This document shows positions 33,900 to 41,636 of a DNA stretch of 64,000 nucleotides, piece by piece. Under the pieces are notes generated by a model that had not been told where the DNA came from, made no database searches, and saw nothing but the letters and a program-made list of their open reading frames with translations. The position numbers and the translations under genes were made by a program. This DNA is from Lawsonella sp012842085 (lineage in GTDB: Bacteria; Actinomycetota; Actinomycetes; Mycobacteriales; Mycobacteriaceae), in the NCBI GenBank assembly GCA_036749735.1, contig DAINXV010000001.1, positions 248,001 through 312,000 of the forward strand, read 5' to 3'. Position 1 is the first letter of the stretch, and the number at the start of each line of letters is the position of its first letter.

Positions 33900-35099
33900 C
33901 TATTTGTGTGGTGTAAGAACGTAAAGATACGAGTCGTGCGGGTTGACGGTTGCGCTCAGTCCCTTGTCGGTAACCCCACTGCGGCTATGGAATGCTTCCC
34001 TGAAACGCCAGCTTCCCTGCAGCCCCAGTTCTTGGAGGGTGACGGTGACACGCGCCCGTTCCGCACTGAAGTTGGTGAACGAGACTGCCCATTCGCCGTT
34101 GGTGAGGGGACGAGCCAACACCATTTGTGAACCGTGTTTAACAATATGGGCGGCTTTACCTAGCCGATCCTGGTCGACGCGGATGGCGAGCGGGTTGGCC
34201 AGGATCCAATAGTCGGTTTTGCTCATTTTTCGGATGTCATTGCCCATGATGAGGGGCGCTGCCATCATTGCCCATAAAGCCATATGGGAGGTGGCTTCTT
34301 CGCGGTTCAGATTCTCATTGCCTATCTCCAACATGTCCGGATCGTTCCAGGCTCCTGGCCGCGAGTGGTGGGCAACCGGCAAAGTCGCCAATGCGATGCC
34401 AGCAACCGAGTACCAGTTATCAAAAATGTCGGGGGTGGTGCGCCACATGTTCGCCACTTCCGGATACCAGTCTCGGATGGGCAGTTGGGGCATGTTGTGT
34501 ATGGAGTAAACGATGGGACGGCCGGTCGCTTTCAGCGCCCGCGACATTTTTGTGAAGGCTTCCTTAGCATTCACGCCTTCTACTTTGGACCAGCAATCGT
34601 CATATTTGAGGTAGTCCACTCCCCAGCGGGCGAAGGTGCGAGCATCCTGGTATTCGTGTCCCAGCGACCCCATCTTGCCGGTGTAATTGCCGGCCCACAC
34701 AGCACAGCTTTGCGTACCTGGGTTGCCGTAGATACCCAGTTTGAGGCCGCGGTCGTGCATGTATTTGGCCAGTGCGGGAATGCCATCCGGGAAGCGTTTC
34801 TTATCCCAGGTGAGTTCCCCGTTGGGAAGCCGTTCTTGGGCCTGCCAACAGTCGTCCACATTGACGTAGATGTAGCCGGCGTCGCGCAGTCCCCCTTCCA
34901 CAATGGCGTCCGCAATATCCATGATCTTCCATTGATCAATATCGCAGCCAAAAATGTTCCAGCTCGACCACCCCATGGGTGGGGTGAGTGCCACGCCATT
35001 ATTGTGTGCTTGCGCTGGCGCTGGATTGAGCAGCATTCCCAAAGCTAGTGCACCGGTGGCGAGCAGTACGCCACCTTTCGAAATACGTGGCAGAGACAT
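33900..35099 (-). CDS. Secreted GH27 alpha-galactosidase-like enzyme (third of three)
   Basis: 399 residues, signal peptide (cleavage after AQA at about 31), then a complete GH27 catalytic barrel and a C-terminal beta domain. The nucleophile Asp167 lies in YLKYDDC and the acid/base Asp224 in RTTPD; the family blocks GWSSWN and GAWNDPDMLEIGN are present. GH27 enzymes remove terminal alpha-galactose, alpha-GalNAc or beta-L-arabinopyranose; which one is not visible. It differs from the other two in KYDDC (KYDWC there) and in PD at the acid/base loop (GD there). Starts 15 bp after the second copy, with GAAAGGA upstream. Confidence 0.88.
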   Translation of the reverse strand: MSLPRISKGGVLLATGALALGMLLNPAPAQAHNNGVALTPPMGWSSWNIFGCDIDQWKIMDIADAIVEGGLRDAGYIYVNVDDCWQAQERLPNGELTWDKKRFPDGIPALAKYMHDRGLKLGIYGNPGTQSCAVWAGNYTGKMGSLGHEYQDARTFARWGVDYLKYDDCWSKVEGVNAKEAFTKMSRALKATGRPIVYSIHNMPQLPIRDWYPEVANMWRTTPDIFDNWYSVAGIALATLPVAHHSRPGAWNDPDMLEIGNENLNREEATSHMALWAMMAAPLIMGNDIRKMSKTDYWILANPLAIRVDQDRLGKAAHIVKHGSQMVLARPLTNGEWAVSFTNFSAERARVTVTLQELGLQGSWRFREAFHSRSGVTDKGLSATVNPHDSYLYVLTPHK

Positions 35100-35114
35100 G
35101 TGTCTTTCCTTTCC

Positions 35115-36314
35115 TTATGACACGGGGCGCAATACGTAGAGGTTGGAACTATGTCGCACTACGGTGCTGGCCAGTTCGTTTTTTACGGCACCTTTCCGGC
35201 CACTGAAGGCTTCTTCGAAGACCCAGTTTCCGGTGAGGCCGAGCTCCTCCAAAGTCACCGATATGCGGGCGGGGATTGAACCATAGTTGGTGAATGAGAC
35301 GGCCCATTCGCCATTGGTGAGGGGACGAGCCAGAACCAGGTGGGGGAAGTGTTTGACGCGGTGTGCTGCTTTGCCCAGGCGATCCTGGTCGACGCGTAGT
35401 GCCAATCTGTTGGTGACGATGGCTATGTCCTGGTCTTTCATGGTCCGAATATCGTTGCCCAGTAGCAGGGGTGCTGCCAGCATGGACCACAGCGTCATGT
35501 GCGATACGGATTCCGCATAGTTGAGCCCACCATTACCGATCTCCAACATGTCCGGATCATTCCAGGCACCGGGGCGAGAATGATGTGCAATGGGGATGGT
35601 CATCAATGAAATCCGGGCAATGGAAAACCAGTGGTCATTGATGTCTCCCGTGGTGCGCCACAGGTTGGAGACTTTCGGGTACCAGTCCCGAACCGGAAGT
35701 TCGGGTTCGTGGTGGATCGAATAGACCATGGGGCGGCCTGTGGCCTGGATGGCATCGCGCATCAAACCGAAGGCGGATTCGCCTGTGAGCCCATCTTCGT
35801 CGGCTTTGCACCAATCATATTTGAGGTAGTCCACACCCCAGCGGGCGAAGGTGCGGGCATCCTGGTATTCGTGGCCAATACTGCCAGTTTTACCTGGATA
35901 ATCGTCCCAAATATTGGCGCATCCGCGACTTCCCGGCGTTGCGTAAAGACCGAACTTGAGACCCTTGGAGTGCACGTAGCGCGCTAGTGCGAGAATGCCG
36001 TCAGGGAACCTTTCCTTATCCCAGGTAAGTTCCCCGTTTGGCTTCCGCTGGGGTGCTTGCCAGCAGTCATCCACGTTCAGGTACACATAGCCGGCGTCGC
36101 GCAGACCAGTCTCCACTATGGCGTCTGCCATGCCTTTGATTTTCCACTGGTCAATATCGCAACGGAAGGCGTTCCACGTATTCCACCCCATCGGCGGGGT
36201 GCGTGCCAACCCATTCTCAAGGGCCTGTGCTGGTACCGGTTGCAGCAGCAACCCGAGGGTGAGCAGCCCGGTGGCAGCCGCTACTGCGCCTTGAGGGATT
36301 CGCGGGAGTCCCAC
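35115..36314 (-). CDS. Secreted GH27 alpha-galactosidase-like enzyme (second of three)
   Basis: 399 residues, same layout: signal peptide cleaved near AQA (about 30), barrel with GWNTWN, nucleophile Asp167 in YLKYDWC, acid/base Asp224 in RTTGD, and GAWNDPDMLEIGN. GTG start, 3 bp after the stop of the first copy, so probably translationally coupled. Unlike its neighbours it has RCDIDQW (GCDIDQW in both others) and lacks the Tyr-Gly-Asn-Pro-Gly motif, having YATPG. Substrate loop differences of this kind suggest the copies may have different specificities. Confidence 0.88.
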   Translation of the reverse strand: MGLPRIPQGAVAAATGLLTLGLLLQPVPAQALENGLARTPPMGWNTWNAFRCDIDQWKIKGMADAIVETGLRDAGYVYLNVDDCWQAPQRKPNGELTWDKERFPDGILALARYVHSKGLKFGLYATPGSRGCANIWDDYPGKTGSIGHEYQDARTFARWGVDYLKYDWCKADEDGLTGESAFGLMRDAIQATGRPMVYSIHHEPELPVRDWYPKVSNLWRTTGDINDHWFSIARISLMTIPIAHHSRPGAWNDPDMLEIGNGGLNYAESVSHMTLWSMLAAPLLLGNDIRTMKDQDIAIVTNRLALRVDQDRLGKAAHRVKHFPHLVLARPLTNGEWAVSFTNYGSIPARISVTLEELGLTGNWVFEEAFSGRKGAVKNELASTVVRHSSNLYVLRPVS

Positions 36315-36317
36315 TTC

Positions 36318-37511
36318 TTACTTCACCTTGCTAAGGACGTAAAGGCTGGAGCCGTGGGCGACAACAGTCTCCGCAAGTTCCTCAGCAACCATTCCACTGC
36401 GGCCCGTGAAAGCCTCTTTAAACTTCCATTTTCCGTTCAGCCCCAGTTCCTCGAGGGTGACGGAAATACGTTTGGGGGTCGCTCCAAAGTTGGTGAACGA
36501 TACTGCCCATTGGTTGTTGGTGAGTGGCCGGATAAGGACCCACTGTGGGAATCCTTTAACCTTGCGGGCGGCTTGGCCAAGCCGGTCTTGGTCTACCCGC
36601 AACGCCAATTTGTTTTTCACAATAGCCAGGTCTTTTGGCTTCATGCTCCGCAGATCATTGCCCAACATGAGTGGGGCCGCCAACATTGACCACAAGGTCA
36701 TGTGGGAGACCGATTCGGCGTAGTTGAGGCCGCCGTTGCCAATCTCCAACATGTCGGGGTCGTTCCAGGCTCCCGGCCGCGAGTGGTGGGCAATGGGAAG
36801 CGTGAACATGGCAATGCCCGCAACGGAGAACCACGAGTCGAAAATGTCGCCGGTGGTGCGCCACAGATTGGCGACTTCTGGATACCAGTCCGGAATGGGC
36901 TGTTCTGGTTCGTAGTGAATCGAGTAGACAATGGGACGTCCAGTGGCTTTGAGGGCATCCCGCATCAGGGCGAAGCCTTGTTCTCCCTTTACGCCGTTCA
37001 GTTCGGCACGGCACCAGTCGTATTTGAGGTAGTCCACACCCCAGCGGGCATAGGTGCGGGCGTCTTGATATTCGTGCCCCAGGCTGCCGGAGCGTCCCGG
37101 ATAGCCTCTATAGATTTGGGCGCAGCTGGCCTTTCCGGGGTTCCCATACATGCCGAACTTGAGGCCCTTGGAGTGGATGTAGCGGGAGAGGGCGGGAATG
37201 CCATCCGGGAAGCGTTCTTTGTTCCAGGTCAGTTCACCGTTGGGGAGTCGGTCTTTGGCTTGCCAACAGTCATCCATGGTGAGGTACTCGTACCCGGCGT
37301 CCCGCAAACCGTGGGCCACCATAGCGTCTGCCATGCCTTTGATTTTCCACTGGTCAATGTCGCAACCGAAAATATTCCAGCTGTTCCACCCCATGGGCGG
37401 GGTTTTCGCGAGACCATTATCGAGCGCTTGAGCGGGAGCAGGACCCAAGCTGGTAAAAAGTCCGGTGGCCAGAACTGTTGCTAATAGTGCAGCGAGGATT
37501 TTTTTGCGCAT
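36318..37511 (-). CDS. Secreted GH27 alpha-galactosidase-like enzyme (first of three)
   Basis: About 397 residues. Signal peptide MRKKILAALLATVLATGLF with cleavage after AQA; barrel with GWNSWN, nucleophile Asp165 in YLKYDWC and acid/base Asp222 in RTTGD. A TTG at 37526 is in frame, but ATG 37511 has GGAG at 9-base spacing. First gene of the triplet; its 117-bp upstream region carries two adjacent palindromes. Probably exported and free outside the cell, as no anchor or LPxTG motif is present. Confidence 0.88.
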   Translation of the reverse strand: MRKKILAALLATVLATGLFTSLGPAPAQALDNGLAKTPPMGWNSWNIFGCDIDQWKIKGMADAMVAHGLRDAGYEYLTMDDCWQAKDRLPNGELTWNKERFPDGIPALSRYIHSKGLKFGMYGNPGKASCAQIYRGYPGRSGSLGHEYQDARTYARWGVDYLKYDWCRAELNGVKGEQGFALMRDALKATGRPIVYSIHYEPEQPIPDWYPEVANLWRTTGDIFDSWFSVAGIAMFTLPIAHHSRPGAWNDPDMLEIGNGGLNYAESVSHMTLWSMLAAPLMLGNDLRSMKPKDLAIVKNKLALRVDQDRLGQAARKVKGFPQWVLIRPLTNNQWAVSFTNFGATPKRISVTLEELGLNGKWKFKEAFTGRSGMVAEELAETVVAHGSSLYVLSKVK

Positions 37512-37575
37512 ACTGATCAGCTCCAATGCTTTTTCTCCTGCTATTTTGATTCAAGCACGAGAAAGTGTGCATTAG

Positions 37576-37602
37576 AGCTGTTTTCAGCTAAGAAAATTTT
37601 CT
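37576..37602 (-). promoter_or_regulatory. Adjacent palindromes upstream of the GH27 operon
   Basis: AGCTG-TTTT-CAGCT (37576-37589) is followed after one base by the perfect 12-bp palindrome AGAAAATTTTCT (37591-37602). They are 65-91 bp upstream of the first GH27 start, a sensible place for a sugar-responsive repressor; no regulator gene is adjacent. Confidence 0.45.
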
Positions 37603-37643
37603 GTTAAATTAAGAGAATCCCACAGGCCACAGGGTGTGAGAAA

Positions 37644-38165
37644 TTACTTCACACCGGTGAGTCGACGACTGGACTTTTGGCCCCCAGTCTGGTCGAGAAT
37701 ATCTTCCCCAATGAGGCCGCTTCGGATGGTTCCGTCATTGGTAGCAATACCCACCGCCAATGCATCTACGCGGCGGATAAGGTAGTCGCGCAACATATTG
37801 GCACGCTCCCTGCCACTAATGCCATCATCGGAGGGTTCAATAACACCCCACCGAGTGATGATTCCTCGCATTCCAGGCACCGGATCGACGTTCATCTTGC
37901 GGGAGACGATGATAATGGCATCGGCGGTGCGGAAGAGTTCCTCATCTACCGGAGTGGAGGATCCCTTCAGCTCAATATCTTTTTCGGCGAGAGCTGCTAC
38001 ACAGTCGGCGTCGCGTGGCACCCCCTCTTCACATTCCGTTCCAGCAGAGTAGGCGCGAATAAGGTTCCCGTGGCGAGCATTGGCAATTGCTTCTGCCATA
38101 GGGCTCTTTTCAACGTTTTTGGCGCCAAGGAAGTAGACCACGGGGAGCGATTGTTCATTACTCAT
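37644..38165 (-). CDS. Low-molecular-weight phosphatase/ArsC-fold protein lacking catalytic residues
   Basis: About 173 residues with the order of elements of LMW protein phosphatases and thiol-linked arsenate reductases (phosphate loop, SAGTE segment, general-acid loop, helical end). The CX5RS loop reads GAKNVEKS: the nucleophilic Cys is Gly and the invariant Arg is Lys. The general-acid D-P reads E-P (VIEPSDD). It is therefore probably not a phosphatase and may bind a ligand or protein. ATG 38165 follows a TAATAT -10 by 7 bp; ATG 38174 is the alternative. It precedes the GH27 operon by about 130 bp on the same strand. Confidence 0.7.
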   Translation of the reverse strand: MSNEQSLPVVYFLGAKNVEKSPMAEAIANARHGNLIRAYSAGTECEEGVPRDADCVAALAEKDIELKGSSTPVDEELFRTADAIIIVSRKMNVDPVPGMRGIITRWGVIEPSDDGISGRERANMLRDYLIRRVDALAVGIATNDGTIRSGLIGEDILDQTGGQKSSRRLTGVK

Positions 38166-38172
38166 AGTGGCC

Positions 38173-38178
38173 ATATTA
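38173..38178 (-). promoter_or_regulatory. -10 element of the LMW-phosphatase-like gene (leaderless)
   Basis: TAATAT on the minus strand, 7 bp before ATG 38165. Confidence 0.4.
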
Positions 38179-38223
38179 AAGCGGGGGTAAATGCGTATTC
38201 AAGGCGGGGGGTGCACTGTAACG

Positions 38224-39323
38224 CTAGTTGAGCGCTAAAGCAATGGTGTCAGCCACGAAATCGATGTGTTCTAGAGACAGCTTTCGGTGCAGTGTGAGAC
38301 GCATTCCACTTTCCTGCCACTTCACACTTGGCGGAGTGAAGCAGCCCACTAATATTCCTTCTTTTTCAATGGTTTCAACTGTGCCACGGCTTTTTCGGGA
38401 TTTCCCAATGGCACGTAAATAATGGGCGCCGCCGCATCGCTGTGGTTTGCCCGGATATCCACACCCCGCATCCGGAGCTTTTCAGCAAGAATGTCAACGG
38501 TTCCGTGAAGCTCTTTTAGGATGTGGGGTGTTTCACAAATAATTTTCAGTGAAGTTGCCGCCGCCGCTGCCATGACAGGGGCCAAAGCAGTATCAAAAAT
38601 GAAGGTGCGCGCCGTATCTACAAGATGCTGTCGCTGCTGCGGGCTACACACAATTGCGCCACCTTGCGCCCCTAAAGCTTTGGAAAGGGTACAGGTGACG
38701 ATGAGGTCCTGAGCGGCGCGATATTCTTTGCTGCTGAAAAGCTCTGGGAACGGACCGGCTCCGTCATCTCCCCACACCCCTAAACCATGCGCATTGTCGA
38801 CAATGAGTAACGCTCCGGCGCGGTGTGTCTCAGCGTAAATAGCTGCCACGTCCAAGGTTTCGCCGGTGACGCTATCCACTGCGTCACACACCACCAGCGT
38901 TTGTTCATCACTAAACCGGGCGAGTGTATTCCGCAGCTCCTGGCGATCCGCGACATCGATAATTGTTTTGCGGGCGCCCGTTAACCGGCAGGCGTCAATA
39001 AGGCTGGCGTGGTTTCTGCGGTCGCAAATGAGCTGGGTTGTCGAGCTGGAAAACGCTGTTATAGCAGCCATATTTGCGGTGTAGCCGGAAGAAAACACGA
39101 GTGCCGCTGGGGCCTGCAGATACCGGCTTAAGGTGCTCTCAAATTCGTGGTGTGCCGGATGGGTACCGGTAACCACTCGGCTGCTTCGCGCTCCGGTGCC
39201 CCACTTATGAAGAACCCGGCTAGCAGCGGCAATAACATCCGGGTGCTGAGACATGTTGAGGTAGTCGTTGGAGGCGAGGTCTAAACACTGGCCCACGTGG
39301 TTTCTAGCTCGATCATGGCGCAT
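38224..39323 (-). pseudogene. BioF-like PLP synthase (8-amino-7-oxononanoate synthase family), frameshifted near the 3' end
   Basis: Alpha-oxoamine synthase: SNDYLNM, GTGARSSRVVTG, the NHASLIDA His, DNAHGLGVWG and the PLP Lys in TLSKALGAQGG are all intact. The first frame stops at 38349 after QLKPLKKKEY. The -1 frame continues TVETIEKEGILVGCFTPP and onward to LALN with a stop at 38224-38226, which is exactly the missing family C-terminus (GCFxPPSV, RLTL). The break lies within about 38370-38392. It may be a true 1-bp deletion, a sequencing error, or slippage at GAAAAAG. ATG 39323 follows a leaderless -10; ATG 39335 is possible. No other biotin genes are nearby. Confidence 0.75.
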
Positions 39324-39330
39324 GTCATAG

Positions 39331-39336
39331 AGCATA
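39331..39336 (-). promoter_or_regulatory. -10 element of the bioF-like gene (leaderless)
   Basis: TATGCT on the minus strand, 7 bp before ATG 39323. It supports this start over ATG 39335. Confidence 0.4.
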
Positions 39337-39349
39337 TGACAAACCCTTG

Positions 39350-39355
39350 TACAGT
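39350..39355 (+). promoter_or_regulatory. -10 element of menE (leaderless)
   Basis: TACAGT on the plus strand, 8 bp before ATG 39364. It lies only 14 bp from the divergent -10 of the bioF-like gene, so the two promoters must overlap and may compete. Confidence 0.4.
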
Positions 39356-39363
39356 GTTCAATA

Positions 39364-40632
39364 ATGGTCGGTATGCCGGACACCATTACCCCTCTTGTTA
39401 TGCCGGAGGGTGCACACATTAAGGAGCTCTACCCGCTTCTTGAGGATTGCCTTGCCGGCACCACTCCTCCGCTTCTTCCCGTCCCTACCCCCAACACCAA
39501 CGCCACCCGGCAGCGCTACAGTCTGCTCACCCAGCATTTCGCTGGGAAAAGTGCGCTCGGCGCCGCCCTCATTATGGCCACATCCGGGACCACTGGAGTG
39601 CCAAAAGGTGCGCGTTTATCTGCGGCAGCTCTCCGCGCCTCCTGCGCCAGCACTCATGCCGCTTTAGGTGGGCCAGGCCGGTGGCTACTCGCCGTCCCTG
39701 CCCATCACATTATTGGTATGCAGGTGCTGCTGCGCTCGCTGCACGCTGGCCACACCCCATTGGCACTCCCCCACACCACCACTTTTCAGCCAGCTGAATT
39801 ACTCGACGGGATCGACGAACTACTGTCCGCGAGCCCAGGCGCCCGCCACTACATGTCGTTGGTGCCCTCCCAACTGGACACCCTGCTGCAGGATGCAGAC
39901 TCCAGCGATACCACCAGGCGTAGCATCGCACGGGAAGCACTCGCCGCGTTGCGCGACCTAGACGGGATTGTTTCCGGCGGAGCCCCCATCCCAGCACCCC
40001 AACTTGCGGAACTAAAAGCACAAGAAGTCCCGGTCGTCCCCGGCTACGGCAGCTCCGAAGTGGCTGGTGGAGTGCTTTTCAACGGCCGGCCTGGCCCCGC
40101 CACCACTATTGCGCTAGATCCCGTCACCCACCGGATTAGCATCGGCGGGGAAACCCTCGCAGATGGCTACGTGGAGGACGGTAGCAGCCCACACTCTCCG
40201 TCACCAGCTTGGGAAACCACCGATAGTGGCCGCTGGTTCCACACCCAGGATGTGGGGCACTATGACGCGGCAGGCAGGCTTATTATTGACGGCCGTTTGG
40301 ATGAAGCCATTAACTCGGGTGGGCTTATTGTGATGCCGCAGCCTTTGGAAGCTAGCCTCCAGTCGGCAGGTCTAGCACGCGATGTGGCTATCACAGGTGA
40401 GCCGGACTCCCATTTTGGGGAATGTGTCGTAGCAATAGTTATCCCCCACCCCAACCGCCCCGCCCCGACGCTGCAAGAGATTCAAGGTGTTGTCGAACGC
40501 GAGCATGGCCGGCATGCTGTTCCCCGCCGCCTCTATCTTGCGCAGCATTTTCCGCGCACAGGTAGCGGGAAACTGAATAGAAATGAACTGAAAAACCAAA
40601 TTGCTCGGGGCGAACTTCCCAGCGCTAGCTAG
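39364..40632 (+). CDS. menE: o-Succinylbenzoate-CoA ligase (MenE-like), ANL family
   Basis: Activates o-succinylbenzoate with ATP and CoA in menaquinone synthesis. 422 residues. The AMP-binding P-loop ATSGTTGVPKG is at about 75-85, followed by the actinobacterial MenE block LGGPGRWLLAVPAHHIIGMQVLLRSL, then PGYGSSEVAGG, the hinge Asp in GRLDEAINSGG and the C-terminal Lys in GSGKLNRNEL. No other men gene is near. ATG 39364 gives the full frame; ATG 39373 is an alternative. Confidence 0.85.
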   Translation: MVGMPDTITPLVMPEGAHIKELYPLLEDCLAGTTPPLLPVPTPNTNATRQRYSLLTQHFAGKSALGAALIMATSGTTGVPKGARLSAAALRASCASTHAALGGPGRWLLAVPAHHIIGMQVLLRSLHAGHTPLALPHTTTFQPAELLDGIDELLSASPGARHYMSLVPSQLDTLLQDADSSDTTRRSIAREALAALRDLDGIVSGGAPIPAPQLAELKAQEVPVVPGYGSSEVAGGVLFNGRPGPATTIALDPVTHRISIGGETLADGYVEDGSSPHSPSPAWETTDSGRWFHTQDVGHYDAAGRLIIDGRLDEAINSGGLIVMPQPLEASLQSAGLARDVAITGEPDSHFGECVVAIVIPHPNRPAPTLQEIQGVVEREHGRHAVPRRLYLAQHFPRTGSGKLNRNELKNQIARGELPSAS

Positions 40633-40648
40633 CTACCCCCAAAACCGA

Positions 40649-40654
40649 TATGTT
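40649..40654 (+). promoter_or_regulatory. -10 element of the first IMPase gene (leaderless)
   Basis: TATGTT ends 6 bp before GTG 40661, in the 28-bp gap after menE. It favours GTG 40661 as the start. Confidence 0.45.
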
Positions 40655-40660
40655 GGGGAC

Positions 40661-41551
40661 GTGGTTACTTCTACTCCAAACAGCGCAGATATGGTGTCCA
40701 AGACTTTCGAAAATGTGGAGCTGGCCTCCCAGCTCGCCCGCAATGCCGGGCGCATCGCACACCGTATGCGGAACGAAGGCCTCACCATTAGCCAGAAAAG
40801 CTCCATTAGTGATGTGGTGACGGAAGCCGATAAGGCTGCTGAAGAATATGTGGTGACTACCCTCCACGAGCAACGGCCCAACGACGCCATCTTGGGGGAA
40901 GAGGGCACGACTCGTACCGGCACTAGTGGTACCCGGTGGACCATCGACCCGGTGGACGGCACCTACAATTTTTCGCGCAACTTCGAATACTGGTGTTCAG
41001 CGGTAGCCTTCACCGAAAACGACCCCACTACCGACACCGCTCTCACTGGCCGGGAACTGCACCTATCTGGATCGGATAACGTCACCGTTGGGGCCGTCTA
41101 CCAGCCCTGCGAAGACACTCTCTGGGTGGGCGGCAAAAACTATCCCACCACTCGCGATGGGGTAACACTGCCCCAGTTCGGCGATGAGAATCGCGTCACC
41201 CCCAAAGATCTAAGTAGTGCCTGCCTCAACACCTATCTGCATCCCCGGTTCACGTCAGATCCGGAAGGCCCCATCAACGACATTCATGCGGCCTGGCTGC
41301 GGGTTGTTAAAAGTGTAGCCACCTACCGCATGATGGGTTCTGCCTCCGTTGACCTGGCTTCAGTCGCAGAAGGGGACACTGACCTGTGGATTCAGCACCG
41401 TCTGCCCGATTGGGATCGCCTGCCCGGCGCAGCCCTGGTGTGGGGTGTGGGCGGCAAAGTTGTGGATGTGGACTCCGCGGGAGAAATCTGGACTGTGGCT
41501 GGAGCACCGCATCTCGTAGACGAGGCGGCTGAACTGCTGGTCGGCAATTAG
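40661..41551 (+). CDS. Inositol monophosphatase family protein
   Basis: About 296 residues. The metal-binding motifs are LGEEG (about 78-82), WTIDPVDGTYNF (94-104) and, near the end, WDRLPGAALVWGVGG. These residues bind the two to three Mg ions of IMPase-type phosphatases acting on inositol phosphate, histidinol phosphate or PAP; the substrate is uncertain. An insert of about 25 residues with acidic and Thr-rich sequence follows YWCSAVAF. TTG 40601 would overlap menE; GTG 40661 or ATG 40691 are better. hisN follows 85 bp downstream, and paired IMPase genes near prfB-ftsEX are familiar from corynebacteria. Confidence 0.85.
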   Translation: MVTSTPNSADMVSKTFENVELASQLARNAGRIAHRMRNEGLTISQKSSISDVVTEADKAAEEYVVTTLHEQRPNDAILGEEGTTRTGTSGTRWTIDPVDGTYNFSRNFEYWCSAVAFTENDPTTDTALTGRELHLSGSDNVTVGAVYQPCEDTLWVGGKNYPTTRDGVTLPQFGDENRVTPKDLSSACLNTYLHPRFTSDPEGPINDIHAAWLRVVKSVATYRMMGSASVDLASVAEGDTDLWIQHRLPDWDRLPGAALVWGVGGKVVDVDSAGEIWTVAGAPHLVDEAAELLVGN

Positions 41552-41636
41552 CGCCTTCTTGCCCACTACAGTCAGGTAACCGGGTGGTAGAGTTTTGGTA
41601 ACCCCCAGTAAGCCGGCTGAAGGAGAATTCGACGCA

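Noticed and set aside
33900..37511. GH27 triplet as an assembly duplication artefact
   Set aside because: The three copies differ throughout in protein sequence, signal peptides and start codons, so they are old, diverged paralogues.
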